Shown piece by piece: positions 25,983-34,770 of a DNA stretch of 64,000 bases. The stretch is from assembly GCA_027364735.1 (NCBI GenBank), contig DAHXOT010000049.1:1-64000 (forward strand), written 5' to 3'. A program made the position numbers and the translations under genes. Origin of the DNA: Hydrotalea sp. GTDB lineage: Bacteria; Bacteroidota; Bacteroidia; Chitinophagales; Chitinophagaceae. Below the pieces are notes generated by a model, which was given only the letters and a program-made list of their open reading frames with translations, was not told the origin of the DNA and did not search any database. Numbering within the stretch: the stretch's first letter is position 1; each line of letters starts with the position of its first letter.

Positions 25983-27773
25983 ATGAAAATTTATTTTTTA
26001 CATAATAAATATTCCGGAAAATATTTATTATTCATTTATCTTATTTTGCTTTTGTATATTGTTATCGGTATAGTCATACTTTTTAATGGCTATCAAAAAA
26101 ATGATAAAAACTATCGTTCTATTGCAGATGTTTCTACACAAAAACTTATTTTATTGGGAGAGTTAAGAAGAAAAATTGCCTTATCGGAAGTTACTTTATT
26201 AACCCACGTAATTAATAAAAACAGAATACAAAATGATTCGGCAATTGAAGGAAGATTTAAAAAAGAATTTAACACAGATACTGCAACCTTAGCTCAATTG
26301 AATAAGTTTCCGGAAGATAGTACCGAGTTAAGTTTATTGGCTATTTTAAAAACTAAAGAAGCTGAAAAATTTAATACAGTTGATTCTTTATTATACTTAA
26401 GTAATACAAATAAGAATACCAACTTAATACAATATTTAAATACAAGGCATTCCCCTGTTTTTACAAGTTATTTTACTACAATTACGCAATTGCAAGATTA
26501 TTTTGCCAAAAGAACCAAAACTAAAGTAGATGCAGCCGATAAGTTTAATCAATATTATTCTGAAAAATTTATACTGCATTTTACTATTTCGGGATTATCG
26601 TTTCTGCTACTGGGCATATTCATCAACCGAAATATGAACTGGTTGAAAAAGCAAAATGACGAAATATTAGCCAGAGAACAACTTTTATCTATTGAAAAAA
26701 AGAAATTCGAAAATTTATTGGATGCCGCACCGGATGGAATGGTTGGCATAAATAATAACGGCGAAATTGTACTTTTTAATAAACAAGCAGAACTTTTATT
26801 TGGCTATAGTTTTACCGAAATTGTTTCAAAACAAATGACAGTACTTTTGCCTAATGAATTTCAGGAAAAGTATAGTACACTGTTGCATACATTTACAAGT
26901 TTACCCGAATCGAAAAAAACAAATTTATATTCAATAGATTTTTGGGGAATTAAAAAAAATGGACAAAAATTTCCAACGGATATTAGTTTAAGTCATTTGC
27001 AAACAATTAATGGTCAAATTATTATTGTTGCGATTAGAGATATAACCGAGAAAAAAGAAATGGATAATAAGTTGCAACAAACCATGCAACATCTACAAAA
27101 TGCCAATAAAGAATTAGAGCAATTTGCCTATATCGCTTCACACGATTTACAAGAACCATTAAGAACTGTTTCGAGTTTTACCGAACTATTTATGAAAGAA
27201 TATAATGGTAAACTTTCTATATCGGGAGAAAAATATTTGGAGTTTATTTTTAAATCATCGAACAGAATGAAATTATTAGTTAAAGGCTTATTAGATTATT
27301 CAAGAATTGGAAAAGAAAAACAATTGGTGGTAACCGATTGCCATCAATTGGTTTCCGATGTATTGGCCGATTTAGGTGCATCAATTCAAGAATGTAATGC
27401 TCATATTCACATTAACCCTCTTCCTACCATTCCTGCTTACACTACCGAAATGCGACAATTATTTCAAAACATTATTGGCAACGCTATTAAATACAGAAAG
27501 AAAGGAGTGGAACCCGAAATAGAAATAAATGCTGTATCGGAAGAAAAGTACTGGCATTTTTCTATAAAAGATAATGGAATTGGTATTAAAGAAAGCGATC
27601 AGGAAAAAGTATTTATCATTTTTAAACGATTGCACAACCACAACGAATACGAAGGAACTGGCATTGGCTTATCGCATTGCAAAAAAATTGTTGAACTGCA
27701 TGGCGGTAAAATTTGGATTGACTCTGTTATTGATAATGGCAGCACTTTTAATTTCACCATTTTAAAACAATAA
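25983..27773 (+). CDS. PAS-domain sensor histidine kinase with large extracytoplasmic sensor region
   Basis: A 596-residue kinase. Helices at about 14-36 and 196-215 flank a helical periplasmic domain of about 160 residues, like four-helix-bundle sensors. A PAS domain spans 240-355 (LDAAPDGMVGINNNGEIVLFN). The HisKA domain has His387 in YIASHDLQEPLRTV, a form typical of phytochrome-like kinases. The HATPase domain (480-595) carries IIGNAIKYR, DNGIGI and EGTGIGL. Six bases downstream lies a single-domain response regulator, so the two form a phosphorelay pair of the Cph1/Rcp1 kind. No chromophore-binding GAF or PHY domain is present, so light sensing is not implied. Confidence 0.92.
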   Translation: MKIYFLHNKYSGKYLLFIYLILLLYIVIGIVILFNGYQKNDKNYRSIADVSTQKLILLGELRRKIALSEVTLLTHVINKNRIQNDSAIEGRFKKEFNTDTATLAQLNKFPEDSTELSLLAILKTKEAEKFNTVDSLLYLSNTNKNTNLIQYLNTRHSPVFTSYFTTITQLQDYFAKRTKTKVDAADKFNQYYSEKFILHFTISGLSFLLLGIFINRNMNWLKKQNDEILAREQLLSIEKKKFENLLDAAPDGMVGINNNGEIVLFNKQAELLFGYSFTEIVSKQMTVLLPNEFQEKYSTLLHTFTSLPESKKTNLYSIDFWGIKKNGQKFPTDISLSHLQTINGQIIIVAIRDITEKKEMDNKLQQTMQHLQNANKELEQFAYIASHDLQEPLRTVSSFTELFMKEYNGKLSISGEKYLEFIFKSSNRMKLLVKGLLDYSRIGKEKQLVVTDCHQLVSDVLADLGASIQECNAHIHINPLPTIPAYTTEMRQLFQNIIGNAIKYRKKGVEPEIEINAVSEEKYWHFSIKDNGIGIKESDQEKVFIIFKRLHNHNEYEGTGIGLSHCKKIVELHGGKIWIDSVIDNGSTFNFTILKQ

Positions 27774-27779
27774 TCTTCT

Positions 27780-28211
27780 ATGAAACAAAAACTGAAAACT
27801 ATTTTACTTATTGATGATGATGAAGCAACGAATTTTTTAAATGAAATGAATATTCAAAATACCGAAATTGCCGAACAGGTTGTAATTGCGTGGAATGGTA
27901 AAGAGGCTTTGGAATATTTAACCAATACCGGCATGTATGCCAACAATGGTAGTAATTTTCCGCAACCCGATTTAATTTTTTTAGATATTAATATGCCGGT
28001 AATGGATGGTTGGGAATTTATAAAAGCATATCATGCTCTTGATGAAAATCAAAAAGGAAAAAAAGTAGTAGTAATGCTTACTACTTCTATTAACGAAGAT
28101 GATAGAATAAAAGCTGCTACTATTTCTGAAATTACCAACTTTAAAAGCAAACCTTTATTGCCCGATGATTTAATGGAATTGGTTGAAGCATATTTTCCCG
28201 ATTATTTTTAA
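27780..28211 (+). CDS. Single-domain response regulator (Rcp1-like)
   Basis: A 143-residue receiver domain without an output domain. The acidic pocket is LLIDDDE (Asp12-14), the phospho-acceptor is Asp69 in FLDINMPVMDGWEF, and the switch residues are in MLTTS and the conserved Lys124 in KSKPLLP. Its position right after the PAS kinase makes that kinase the likely phosphodonor. Output is probably through protein contact or a further phosphorelay. The stop codon abuts the 3' end of the four-PAS kinase gene on the other strand with no spacer. Confidence 0.93.
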   Translation: MKQKLKTILLIDDDEATNFLNEMNIQNTEIAEQVVIAWNGKEALEYLTNTGMYANNGSNFPQPDLIFLDINMPVMDGWEFIKAYHALDENQKGKKVVVMLTTSINEDDRIKAATISEITNFKSKPLLPDDLMELVEAYFPDYF

Positions 28212-31070
28212 TTAGTCGGGAATAGGCAATAAACTTACATTGGGAATTGTAACAGATATGGTAGTGCCACCACCACCTATTTTTGATATAATTTGAAAAC
28301 TGCCTTGTAAAGCTAATATCCTTTCTTTCATACCCGTTAATCCATGATGCTTGGATGTATCAACTAATGATGGATCGAAACCAATTCCATTATCGGTGAT
28401 GGTAATGTTGAGTATTGAATTATTATACACAATACGAACAATTACTTCCGTTGCTTTTGAATAACGAATTACATTGGTAATACTTTCTTGAAATAACCGA
28501 TATACAGTTATATTGGTATCTCCATCGAATGTAAAATTGTCGGGTTCAAATTGTAATACTATATTTATTGCAGTCGATTTTTTAATGGTTTTTGCATGCC
28601 AACGTAACGATGGCGATAAACCTATATCTTCTAACATAATTGGCCGAAGATTACTTACTATTTTTCTACTGGTATCTATAACATTTTGTGTAAGCTGAGA
28701 TAAGGTTTGTATGGTTTCTTTTTCATCAGGCAATAAATTACTTTGTATCAGTAACCTTGCTAATTCTAATTTTATTAAAGTAAGGTTTTGCCCCAATTCA
28801 TCATGCACTTCTCGTGCAATTTCTTTTCTTTCTTCGGCTTGTACATGCTGAATTCGTGCATTTAATTCAAGTAAATCAACATTGGTTTTCTTTAATGCAT
28901 TTTCTAATTTTTTTTGCTCGGCAATATCTATGCTGGTAATAGAAATATATTCGGGAATATCTTTTTTATTTTTATGTAAAGTTATTACTTGTATTACCGG
29001 AATACTGTTGCCTTGTGTATTGGTGTAAGTAAATTCTCCCTCCCATTTGCCTTCTTCTAATAGTTGGTATTGTAATTTTTCAATTTCCTGTAGTGCTTCA
29101 AGCGATAAAAATTCGTAGGGCGAATGTAGTATAATATCATCTTCTTCCTTAATGCCTAATTTGGCTTTGGCAGCATTGTTTGCATAAATAAAATTCCATT
29201 TTAAATCGGTTATAGCCATAATAGCACTTGAATTTTGAACAAGGTTATTTAACTTTTGCAGGGCATCTTCTTTCCTTTCTAAATCCGAAATATCTACACA
29301 AGTACTTGAAAAATATTCGGGCTCGCCTTTATTATTTTTATGCAAAAAAATAGTTTGTAATACAGGCACTGTTTGCTTTCTATAATTGTATAACTCATTT
29401 TTACCTTGCCATTTACCGGTTCTTAACACTTGGTCTATTATATCATTTACTTGCTCTTTTTTTACGTTAAACAAATCGTATACACTAATATCGTTTACCG
29501 AAATGTTATCCGGGATTAATAAATTAGTTCTTGCACTGCTATTTAAATATACCATTCGCTTTTGTTGTACATCCATAATACCTACCATTGCCGAAGAGTT
29601 TTCTATAATTTCATTTAGCCTTTCAGTTAAATTAGTTTGTATTTTTATTTTTTCTTTTAATCTGCCACTATACTCTCGCAATTTTTGTTCTAATTTTCTT
29701 AAGTAGGTAACATCTTTTGTAATAATAACGGTATCTGTTTTTTCTCCTTTTTCGTTATACACTGCACTGGCATCTGTCATAATATAATGTATCTGCTTAT
29801 TTTTATCGTACAATTTTAATTCGCCATGCCATTGGCCCAATGCATCTAATTTATTTCTGGCTTCTTGTAATTTATGTGGTTCTACCGAAATATTACTTAT
29901 TACCTCTCTAATATTTTTTTTGGCTAAATCTGCAATAGTAAATCCAAAAAAATTAATTGCTGCATCGTTTAACAAAGTAGTTGTAAAGTTTTTATCGTAG
30001 GCAATTATTGGATCTTTTATACTTCGTAAAATAACGGAATGATAGCTTTTTAATTCTATTTCTTTTTTCATTACGGCAAAGTCGATATTGATTGAATGAT
30101 AGCCTATAATTTTATGATTCTTATCTCTTAAAACCGAGATAGTTGCTAAAATAGTTAAAGGCAATTGATTGGCATTGGTATTGAGTTGTTCGCCTGTCCA
30201 ATGCCCATTTTGATGAACAATATTCAAAATAGTTTCAATTTCTTCTTTCGTATTGCGACAGCCAATTGCAAAAGATAAAGGTTTACCAATTACTTCGTGC
30301 TGTAATCTTCCATATAGTTTTTCTGCAGCCTTGTTCCAATAAATAATGGTTAACGAAGTATCTGCCACCATAATGGCATCGGTAGAAAGTGTAACTACAT
30401 CCGATAATAATTGTAATTCTTTATTTAATACCACTACTTTTTTAATATGCTTAATTAAACTAACAAATGCTATAGTAAGTAATATGGAAAAAATAATAGT
30501 CATAGCAATAAATATCTTCCATAATTGATCAACTAATTGAATTTCTTCATGTTCATACTGATGAATTAAATTCATATTAGTAGCACTAAGTTCATTTCTG
30601 GCATCTGCCAAATTCAATCTTTCCTTTATTGCTCTTTCATTATGAAATAAACTACTTACTTTATCGAACTTTTTTTCACTGGCCAATGCCACCAAAGTAT
30701 CTACAAACATTACTCTTTGCACAATGGCCACATTTAGCTTATCTACACTTTCTTTATAATACTGAGGGATATCGGGCGATTCTATAAGTAGTTTTATGTA
30801 AGTAGAAATAGAATCTTTTACAGTATTATACAGCACTTTATCCGGAGCTTGTTTGTATTCAATAATATTACGTTCAATATCATTAATTCGTAAAATGCTT
30901 TTATGCATTTCATAAAGCTTAAAAAAGGTATGTACAAAGTGGTGTTCTTTGGTAGTTAAATTATCTATGCGATATCGGTTATAAAAAATAATAGAGCCTA
31001 CAAAAACTCCGGTTACTATGAATATAGTAATGGCAAAATAGATAGGGAATACAAGTTTGAAAGTTTTCAT
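28212..31070 (-). CDS. Four-PAS sensor histidine kinase of the NarX/DesK type (HisKA_3)
   Basis: A 952-residue kinase. Helices near 10-30 and 184-205 frame a helical periplasmic sensor of about 150 residues. Four PAS domains follow at about 215-335, 345-460, 485-600 and 608-720, each starting with a similar NSSA or STDA-type segment. The HisKA_3 domain has His756 in EIAREVHDELGQNLTL, and the HATPase (845-945) has DNGIGFDP. This class normally phosphorylates LuxR/NarL-type regulators, but none lies in the window, and the adjacent Rcp1-like regulator belongs to the other kinase. The two internal PAS pairs look alike, which suggests past duplication. Confidence 0.92.
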   Translation of the reverse strand: MKTFKLVFPIYFAITIFIVTGVFVGSIIFYNRYRIDNLTTKEHHFVHTFFKLYEMHKSILRINDIERNIIEYKQAPDKVLYNTVKDSISTYIKLLIESPDIPQYYKESVDKLNVAIVQRVMFVDTLVALASEKKFDKVSSLFHNERAIKERLNLADARNELSATNMNLIHQYEHEEIQLVDQLWKIFIAMTIIFSILLTIAFVSLIKHIKKVVVLNKELQLLSDVVTLSTDAIMVADTSLTIIYWNKAAEKLYGRLQHEVIGKPLSFAIGCRNTKEEIETILNIVHQNGHWTGEQLNTNANQLPLTILATISVLRDKNHKIIGYHSINIDFAVMKKEIELKSYHSVILRSIKDPIIAYDKNFTTTLLNDAAINFFGFTIADLAKKNIREVISNISVEPHKLQEARNKLDALGQWHGELKLYDKNKQIHYIMTDASAVYNEKGEKTDTVIITKDVTYLRKLEQKLREYSGRLKEKIKIQTNLTERLNEIIENSSAMVGIMDVQQKRMVYLNSSARTNLLIPDNISVNDISVYDLFNVKKEQVNDIIDQVLRTGKWQGKNELYNYRKQTVPVLQTIFLHKNNKGEPEYFSSTCVDISDLERKEDALQKLNNLVQNSSAIMAITDLKWNFIYANNAAKAKLGIKEEDDIILHSPYEFLSLEALQEIEKLQYQLLEEGKWEGEFTYTNTQGNSIPVIQVITLHKNKKDIPEYISITSIDIAEQKKLENALKKTNVDLLELNARIQHVQAEERKEIAREVHDELGQNLTLIKLELARLLIQSNLLPDEKETIQTLSQLTQNVIDTSRKIVSNLRPIMLEDIGLSPSLRWHAKTIKKSTAINIVLQFEPDNFTFDGDTNITVYRLFQESITNVIRYSKATEVIVRIVYNNSILNITITDNGIGFDPSLVDTSKHHGLTGMKERILALQGSFQIISKIGGGGTTISVTIPNVSLLPIPD

Positions 31071-31183
31071 CTGAAAGGATATTTCTCTATAAATGTACTT
31101 TTTTTAAACTTAGTTTCCTATAAAAGGATGTATTATTTTGTGTAAAAATAAAAGTTATAATTAAGGAAATAGTTAAACAATAT

Positions 31184-31211
31184 TTTCTAAGCAGATAGTC
31201 TGGCTTAGAAA
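31184..31211. repeat. Intergenic inverted repeat upstream of the four-PAS kinase
   Basis: TTTCTAAGC, a ten-base spacer and GCTTAGAAA form a perfect nine-base inverted repeat. It lies 114 bases before the kinase start and between that gene and the ftsZ terminator. There is no T-run on either side. A regulator-binding site or an RNA structure in the kinase leader are both possible. Confidence 0.5.
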
Positions 31212-31258
31212 TTAATACTGCAAAGGTTTGTATTAAAAATTGTTATATTAATTACAGC

Positions 31259-31289
31259 AAAAAAAATCCCGCTGATAAACATCAGCGGG
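31259..31289 (-). terminator. Intrinsic terminator of the dcw cluster after ftsZ
   Basis: A perfect GC-rich nine-base stem (CCCGCTGAT / ATCAGCGGG) with an AAAC loop is followed on the minus strand by a run of eight T. It lies 33 bases past the ftsZ stop and marks the end of the division gene cluster. Confidence 0.92.
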
Positions 31290-31321
31290 CTCGTAACTAT
31301 CAAACTTTTCTTCGAAAAAAA

Positions 31322-33193
31322 TTAATCCGGTTTTTTACCATCTAAAAAAGTATTGATGGTAGAAATATGTGTGTTGTTATTTTCATCTTTTCCTACTGTG
31401 TATTTGCTATAAAAATTTTCTACAGAAGTTAGTGTATTACCAAACAATTCCATATTGCGACGAATGTATGCCGGCACAGAATCGAATTCATTATTAGGAT
31501 CGGCAGTATTCATATTAAAAGAAAGATTACGCAATTTTTGAATTCTTTCTGCAGCTCTACGGCGTTGTTCTTCTGCTTCATCAAAACCCAAATTACTTTC
31601 AACAATTGGAGTAGTAGTTATTTCGGGCTTTTCATTCATTGTAAATTGCATAGCTTCTACTGCTTCTTCTTTTTCAACAATATGCATTTCAAAAGATGGT
31701 TGCTTTATTGTTTCTTGCTCTTCAACAGGTTTACTTATCGGTTGATTATTTTGTTGTTGATGAACAGGCTCGGCATAAATATTAAACGGCTTTGCTAAAA
31801 AGCTATGCGATGCAGTAACCATTGGCTTTTCAACCAATTTAATTTCTTCAATTTCCGGTTGTATTTCAGATTCTGCCGGTTTATCTATAACAGGTAAAGA
31901 ATTTGCCGAAACAGTATCGGTTATTTCAGTGCTTAATTCAAAATGAATTTTTTCTGTAGTTTCTGTTTCTATTGTATTACTACTTTCTGCAGTTATTGCA
32001 TTTAAATCGGTGGTACTAAAAATATTTATTGTGGGCGGTTCTACCACTTCTTCTTTTAACTGCGGAGCATATTCATCTTTTTCTTCAAAAGGAATTGCTT
32101 GTTGTAATAAAGTTTGTTGCGATTGTTCCGTTAATTTTTTTTCCTCACCTTCTACGCCTAAAGTCATTACTATTTTTTCGAGTTTAGGTTCAGGCTTTTT
32201 AAAAGAAGAAGGTTTGGCAAAAGGATCTTTTGCATCAAAACCGGTTGCAACTAAAGTAATACCAATTTTTTTATCGAGCGAATTATCGTAACCCATACCT
32301 ACAATTACATCGGTATTTTCGCCTGTCTGCATACGAAGATAATTATTAATAATTTCCAACTCGTCCATAGTACATTCATCTTGGCCTTCAGCAGAATTAA
32401 TATTAATTAATATCCATTTTGCACCACGAATATCATTATCATTTAGCAAAGGAGAGTTTAATGCTTCTTCAATAGCTCGTTGTGCTCTATCTTCTCCTTC
32501 TACTTCTGCTTTACCTAAAATAGCCACACCACCATTTTTCATAACAGTGCATACATCGGCAAAATCAACAATTATATGTCCGCGGCTATTTATAATATCG
32601 GTAATACATTTAGCAGCAGTAGCTAAAACATTATCTGCTTTAGAAAAAGCTTCTTTCATTTTTAAGTTACCATACTGCATTCTCAACTTATCATTGCTAA
32701 TAACAAGTAATGTATCTACATAAGGTTTAAGTTGTTTAATACCTTCTTCAGCTTGTTTCATTCGGCGAGGGCCTTCAAAAGCAAAAGGAGTAGTTACAAT
32801 ACCAACGGTAAGAATACCTAATTCTTTACAAACCTGTGCTACAATAGGTGCACCACCGGTTCCGGTGCCTCCACCCATTCCTGCAGTAATAAAAGCCATT
32901 TTAGTATTTACTTCTAAAATGCTTTTAATTTCTTGCAAAGATTCTTCTGTTGCTTTTTTTCCAACTTCGGGGTTAGCCCCTGCTCCAAGCCCTTGCGTTA
33001 GATGTGGCCCCAATTGTATTTTATTAGGAATGGAACTTTGTTCTAAAGCTTTTGAATCGGTATTACAAATAATAAAATCAACACCCTCAATACTTTGCGA
33101 GTGCATAAAATTAACAGCATTGCTGCCGCCACCACCTACACCTAATACTTTGATGATAGATGATTTTTGTTTAGGTAAATCGAAGTGAATCAT
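31322..33193 (-). CDS. ftsZ: Cell division protein FtsZ with long C-terminal extension
   Basis: The tubulin-like GTPase that builds the division ring. Residues 10-320 are the GTPase core with GVGGGGSNAVNFM, the tubulin signature GGGTGTG at 107-113, and SNDKLRMQYGN. The protein is 623 residues, against about 380 in E. coli. Residues 330-560 form a low-complexity Glu/Thr/Pro-rich linker. The C-terminal conserved peptide is recognisable as DSVPAYIRRN at about 570, but it is not the end: about 45 further residues (MELFGNTLTSVENFYSKY and on) follow. It is the last gene of the dcw cluster, 96 bases after ftsA, and is closed by a strong terminator. Confidence 0.97.
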   Translation of the reverse strand: MIHFDLPKQKSSIIKVLGVGGGGSNAVNFMHSQSIEGVDFIICNTDSKALEQSSIPNKIQLGPHLTQGLGAGANPEVGKKATEESLQEIKSILEVNTKMAFITAGMGGGTGTGGAPIVAQVCKELGILTVGIVTTPFAFEGPRRMKQAEEGIKQLKPYVDTLLVISNDKLRMQYGNLKMKEAFSKADNVLATAAKCITDIINSRGHIIVDFADVCTVMKNGGVAILGKAEVEGEDRAQRAIEEALNSPLLNDNDIRGAKWILININSAEGQDECTMDELEIINNYLRMQTGENTDVIVGMGYDNSLDKKIGITLVATGFDAKDPFAKPSSFKKPEPKLEKIVMTLGVEGEEKKLTEQSQQTLLQQAIPFEEKDEYAPQLKEEVVEPPTINIFSTTDLNAITAESSNTIETETTEKIHFELSTEITDTVSANSLPVIDKPAESEIQPEIEEIKLVEKPMVTASHSFLAKPFNIYAEPVHQQQNNQPISKPVEEQETIKQPSFEMHIVEKEEAVEAMQFTMNEKPEITTTPIVESNLGFDEAEEQRRRAAERIQKLRNLSFNMNTADPNNEFDSVPAYIRRNMELFGNTLTSVENFYSKYTVGKDENNNTHISTINTFLDGKKPD

Positions 33194-33289
33194 AGTTACG
33201 GTTTTAACGGTTAGTAAGTAATGTGAACCGGCTTTACTTAGGGTTATGGATTTTATATATCATGTAAATAGTAATTATTTTTTAAACTA

Positions 33290-34660
33290 CTACTTTATAA
33301 CTTGGTCTTCTTCTTCTTTAAATAATTCAATTAAATTATGTTTAAACTTATCCCAGAACTTCATCTTTCTAACTCTATCCTCAATATTTACTTTTATAGG
33401 TTCTTGTGTATTTGCTATTTCGATTTTATCTACTGTTAATTTTTTAGGAACCTCAACCTTTTTATACTTTTCGTTAAATTCTTTGTATTTATGTTCGTAA
33501 TCGCTATAGCCTTTTAATATTAACCCCAAACAAGTTGAGTACATGGGTTTTTTTAGCTCTTCGATATGATTAGGTGCTAAATGTTCGTTAGGATAACCAA
33601 TTCGTGCATTTAATCCGGTAGCATATTCTGTTAATTGAATTAAATGTTTTAATTGAGCTCCGCCACCTGTTAATATTACACCACCATTTAAAGCCCTACC
33701 ATCTAAGCCAACTTGTTTTAAATGATAAGAAACAAAATCTAATATTTCACTCATTCTTGCCTGAATAATTTGCGATAAATTTTTAACGCTTATTTCTTTA
33801 GCAGGCATTCCTTTTAAACCCGGAATAGTAATAAATGCATTTGCTTTTGCCTCATCGGCTAAAGCACTTCCAAACTGAACTTTCATTGCTTCAGCCTGAC
33901 TTTTAAGTACACCCAAACCCATCCGTATATCATTGGTAATATTTTCTCCACCAAAAGGAATTACGGCAGTATGTTTTAAAATGCCTTCATAAAATACAGC
34001 AAGATCACTGGTTCCTCCACCAATATCTAAAATTGCTACACCTGCTTCCATATCAATATCACTCATTACAGCACTGGCACTGGCTAATGGCTGTAATACT
34101 AAATCTTTTGTTTTTAACCCACTTTTTTCAACGGCACGATTAATGTTTCTGATGGCATTTCTGTCGCCGGTAATAATATGAAAATTAGCACCCACTTTCA
34201 CACCATTATACCCACAAGGTTCTTTAATATTTTGAATATTATCTACATGAAAATCTTGCGGAATAACATCAATAATTTGATCTCCGGCAGGAATAAATGT
34301 TTTACGCTGATTTTCTATTAGCTGATCAATTTCCCAACGCTGAATTTCATTTTCAGAATCTTGCCTAACCATATCGCCACGGGTTTGCAAACTTTTAATA
34401 TGATGGCCGGCAATACCAACATATACTTCTGTAATCTCTAAATCGGGATTACTTTCAAAACAATTTTGCAATGCTTGCTGAATTGCTTTAATAGTTTGGT
34501 CAATATTCAATACTTGACCATGCTGAACGCCATTGCTATTAGCCCTACCAAAACCAAGAATTTCTAATTTACCATGTTCATTCTTTCTTCCTGCAATAGC
34601 AGCAATTTTGGTAGTACCAATGTCCAATCCAACAATAATAGGTGCTTCATTCAAACTCAT
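33290..34660 (-). CDS. ftsA: Cell division protein FtsA
   Basis: A 456-residue actin-like ATPase that tethers FtsZ to the membrane and recruits the later division proteins. The phosphate-1 motif is VGLDIGTTKIAAIAG at residues 8-22, phosphate-2 is AILDIGGGTSDLAVF near 208, and the adenosine motif GGVILTGGGAQL is near 327. The C-terminus has the expected amphipathic membrane helix, seen as KFWDKFKHNLIELFKEEED. The order ftsQ-ftsA-ftsZ is conserved. The gap upstream (to ftsQ) contains copy 3 of the dispersed repeat. Confidence 0.97.
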   Translation of the reverse strand: MSLNEAPIIVGLDIGTTKIAAIAGRKNEHGKLEILGFGRANSNGVQHGQVLNIDQTIKAIQQALQNCFESNPDLEITEVYVGIAGHHIKSLQTRGDMVRQDSENEIQRWEIDQLIENQRKTFIPAGDQIIDVIPQDFHVDNIQNIKEPCGYNGVKVGANFHIITGDRNAIRNINRAVEKSGLKTKDLVLQPLASASAVMSDIDMEAGVAILDIGGGTSDLAVFYEGILKHTAVIPFGGENITNDIRMGLGVLKSQAEAMKVQFGSALADEAKANAFITIPGLKGMPAKEISVKNLSQIIQARMSEILDFVSYHLKQVGLDGRALNGGVILTGGGAQLKHLIQLTEYATGLNARIGYPNEHLAPNHIEELKKPMYSTCLGLILKGYSDYEHKYKEFNEKYKKVEVPKKLTVDKIEIANTQEPIKVNIEDRVRKMKFWDKFKHNLIELFKEEEDQVIK

Positions 34661-34733
34661 ACAATACGTTTTATGTTTTACTCAGGATATAGATCAATTT
34701 ATTTTTATTATATCAACTTCTATTATTCTACTC

Positions 34734-34764
34734 AACTTCTGTTGCGTCGCACACTTCAACTTGT
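34734..34764 (-). repeat. Copy 2 by type: variant of the dispersed GTGCGACGCAAC element between ftsQ and ftsA
   Basis: On the minus strand it reads ACAAG, a short insertion (TTGAA), GTGTGCGACGCAAC, four bases (AGAA), and GTT. The core is identical to the other copies, but the ACAAG half is displaced by four bases. It sits in the ftsQ-ftsA spacer, which is inside the dcw transcription unit. Confidence 0.6.
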
Positions 34765-34770
34765 AACTCA

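Noticed and set aside
27780-28211. Response regulator as partner of the four-PAS kinase
   Set aside because: That kinase is of the HisKA_3 class, which pairs with LuxR-type regulators, and the regulator is cotranscribed with the other PAS kinase.
29386-29706. Long open frames on the strand opposite known genes (this and many others)
   Set aside because: They are shadows of well-supported genes, lack family motifs and have composition set by the opposite strand.
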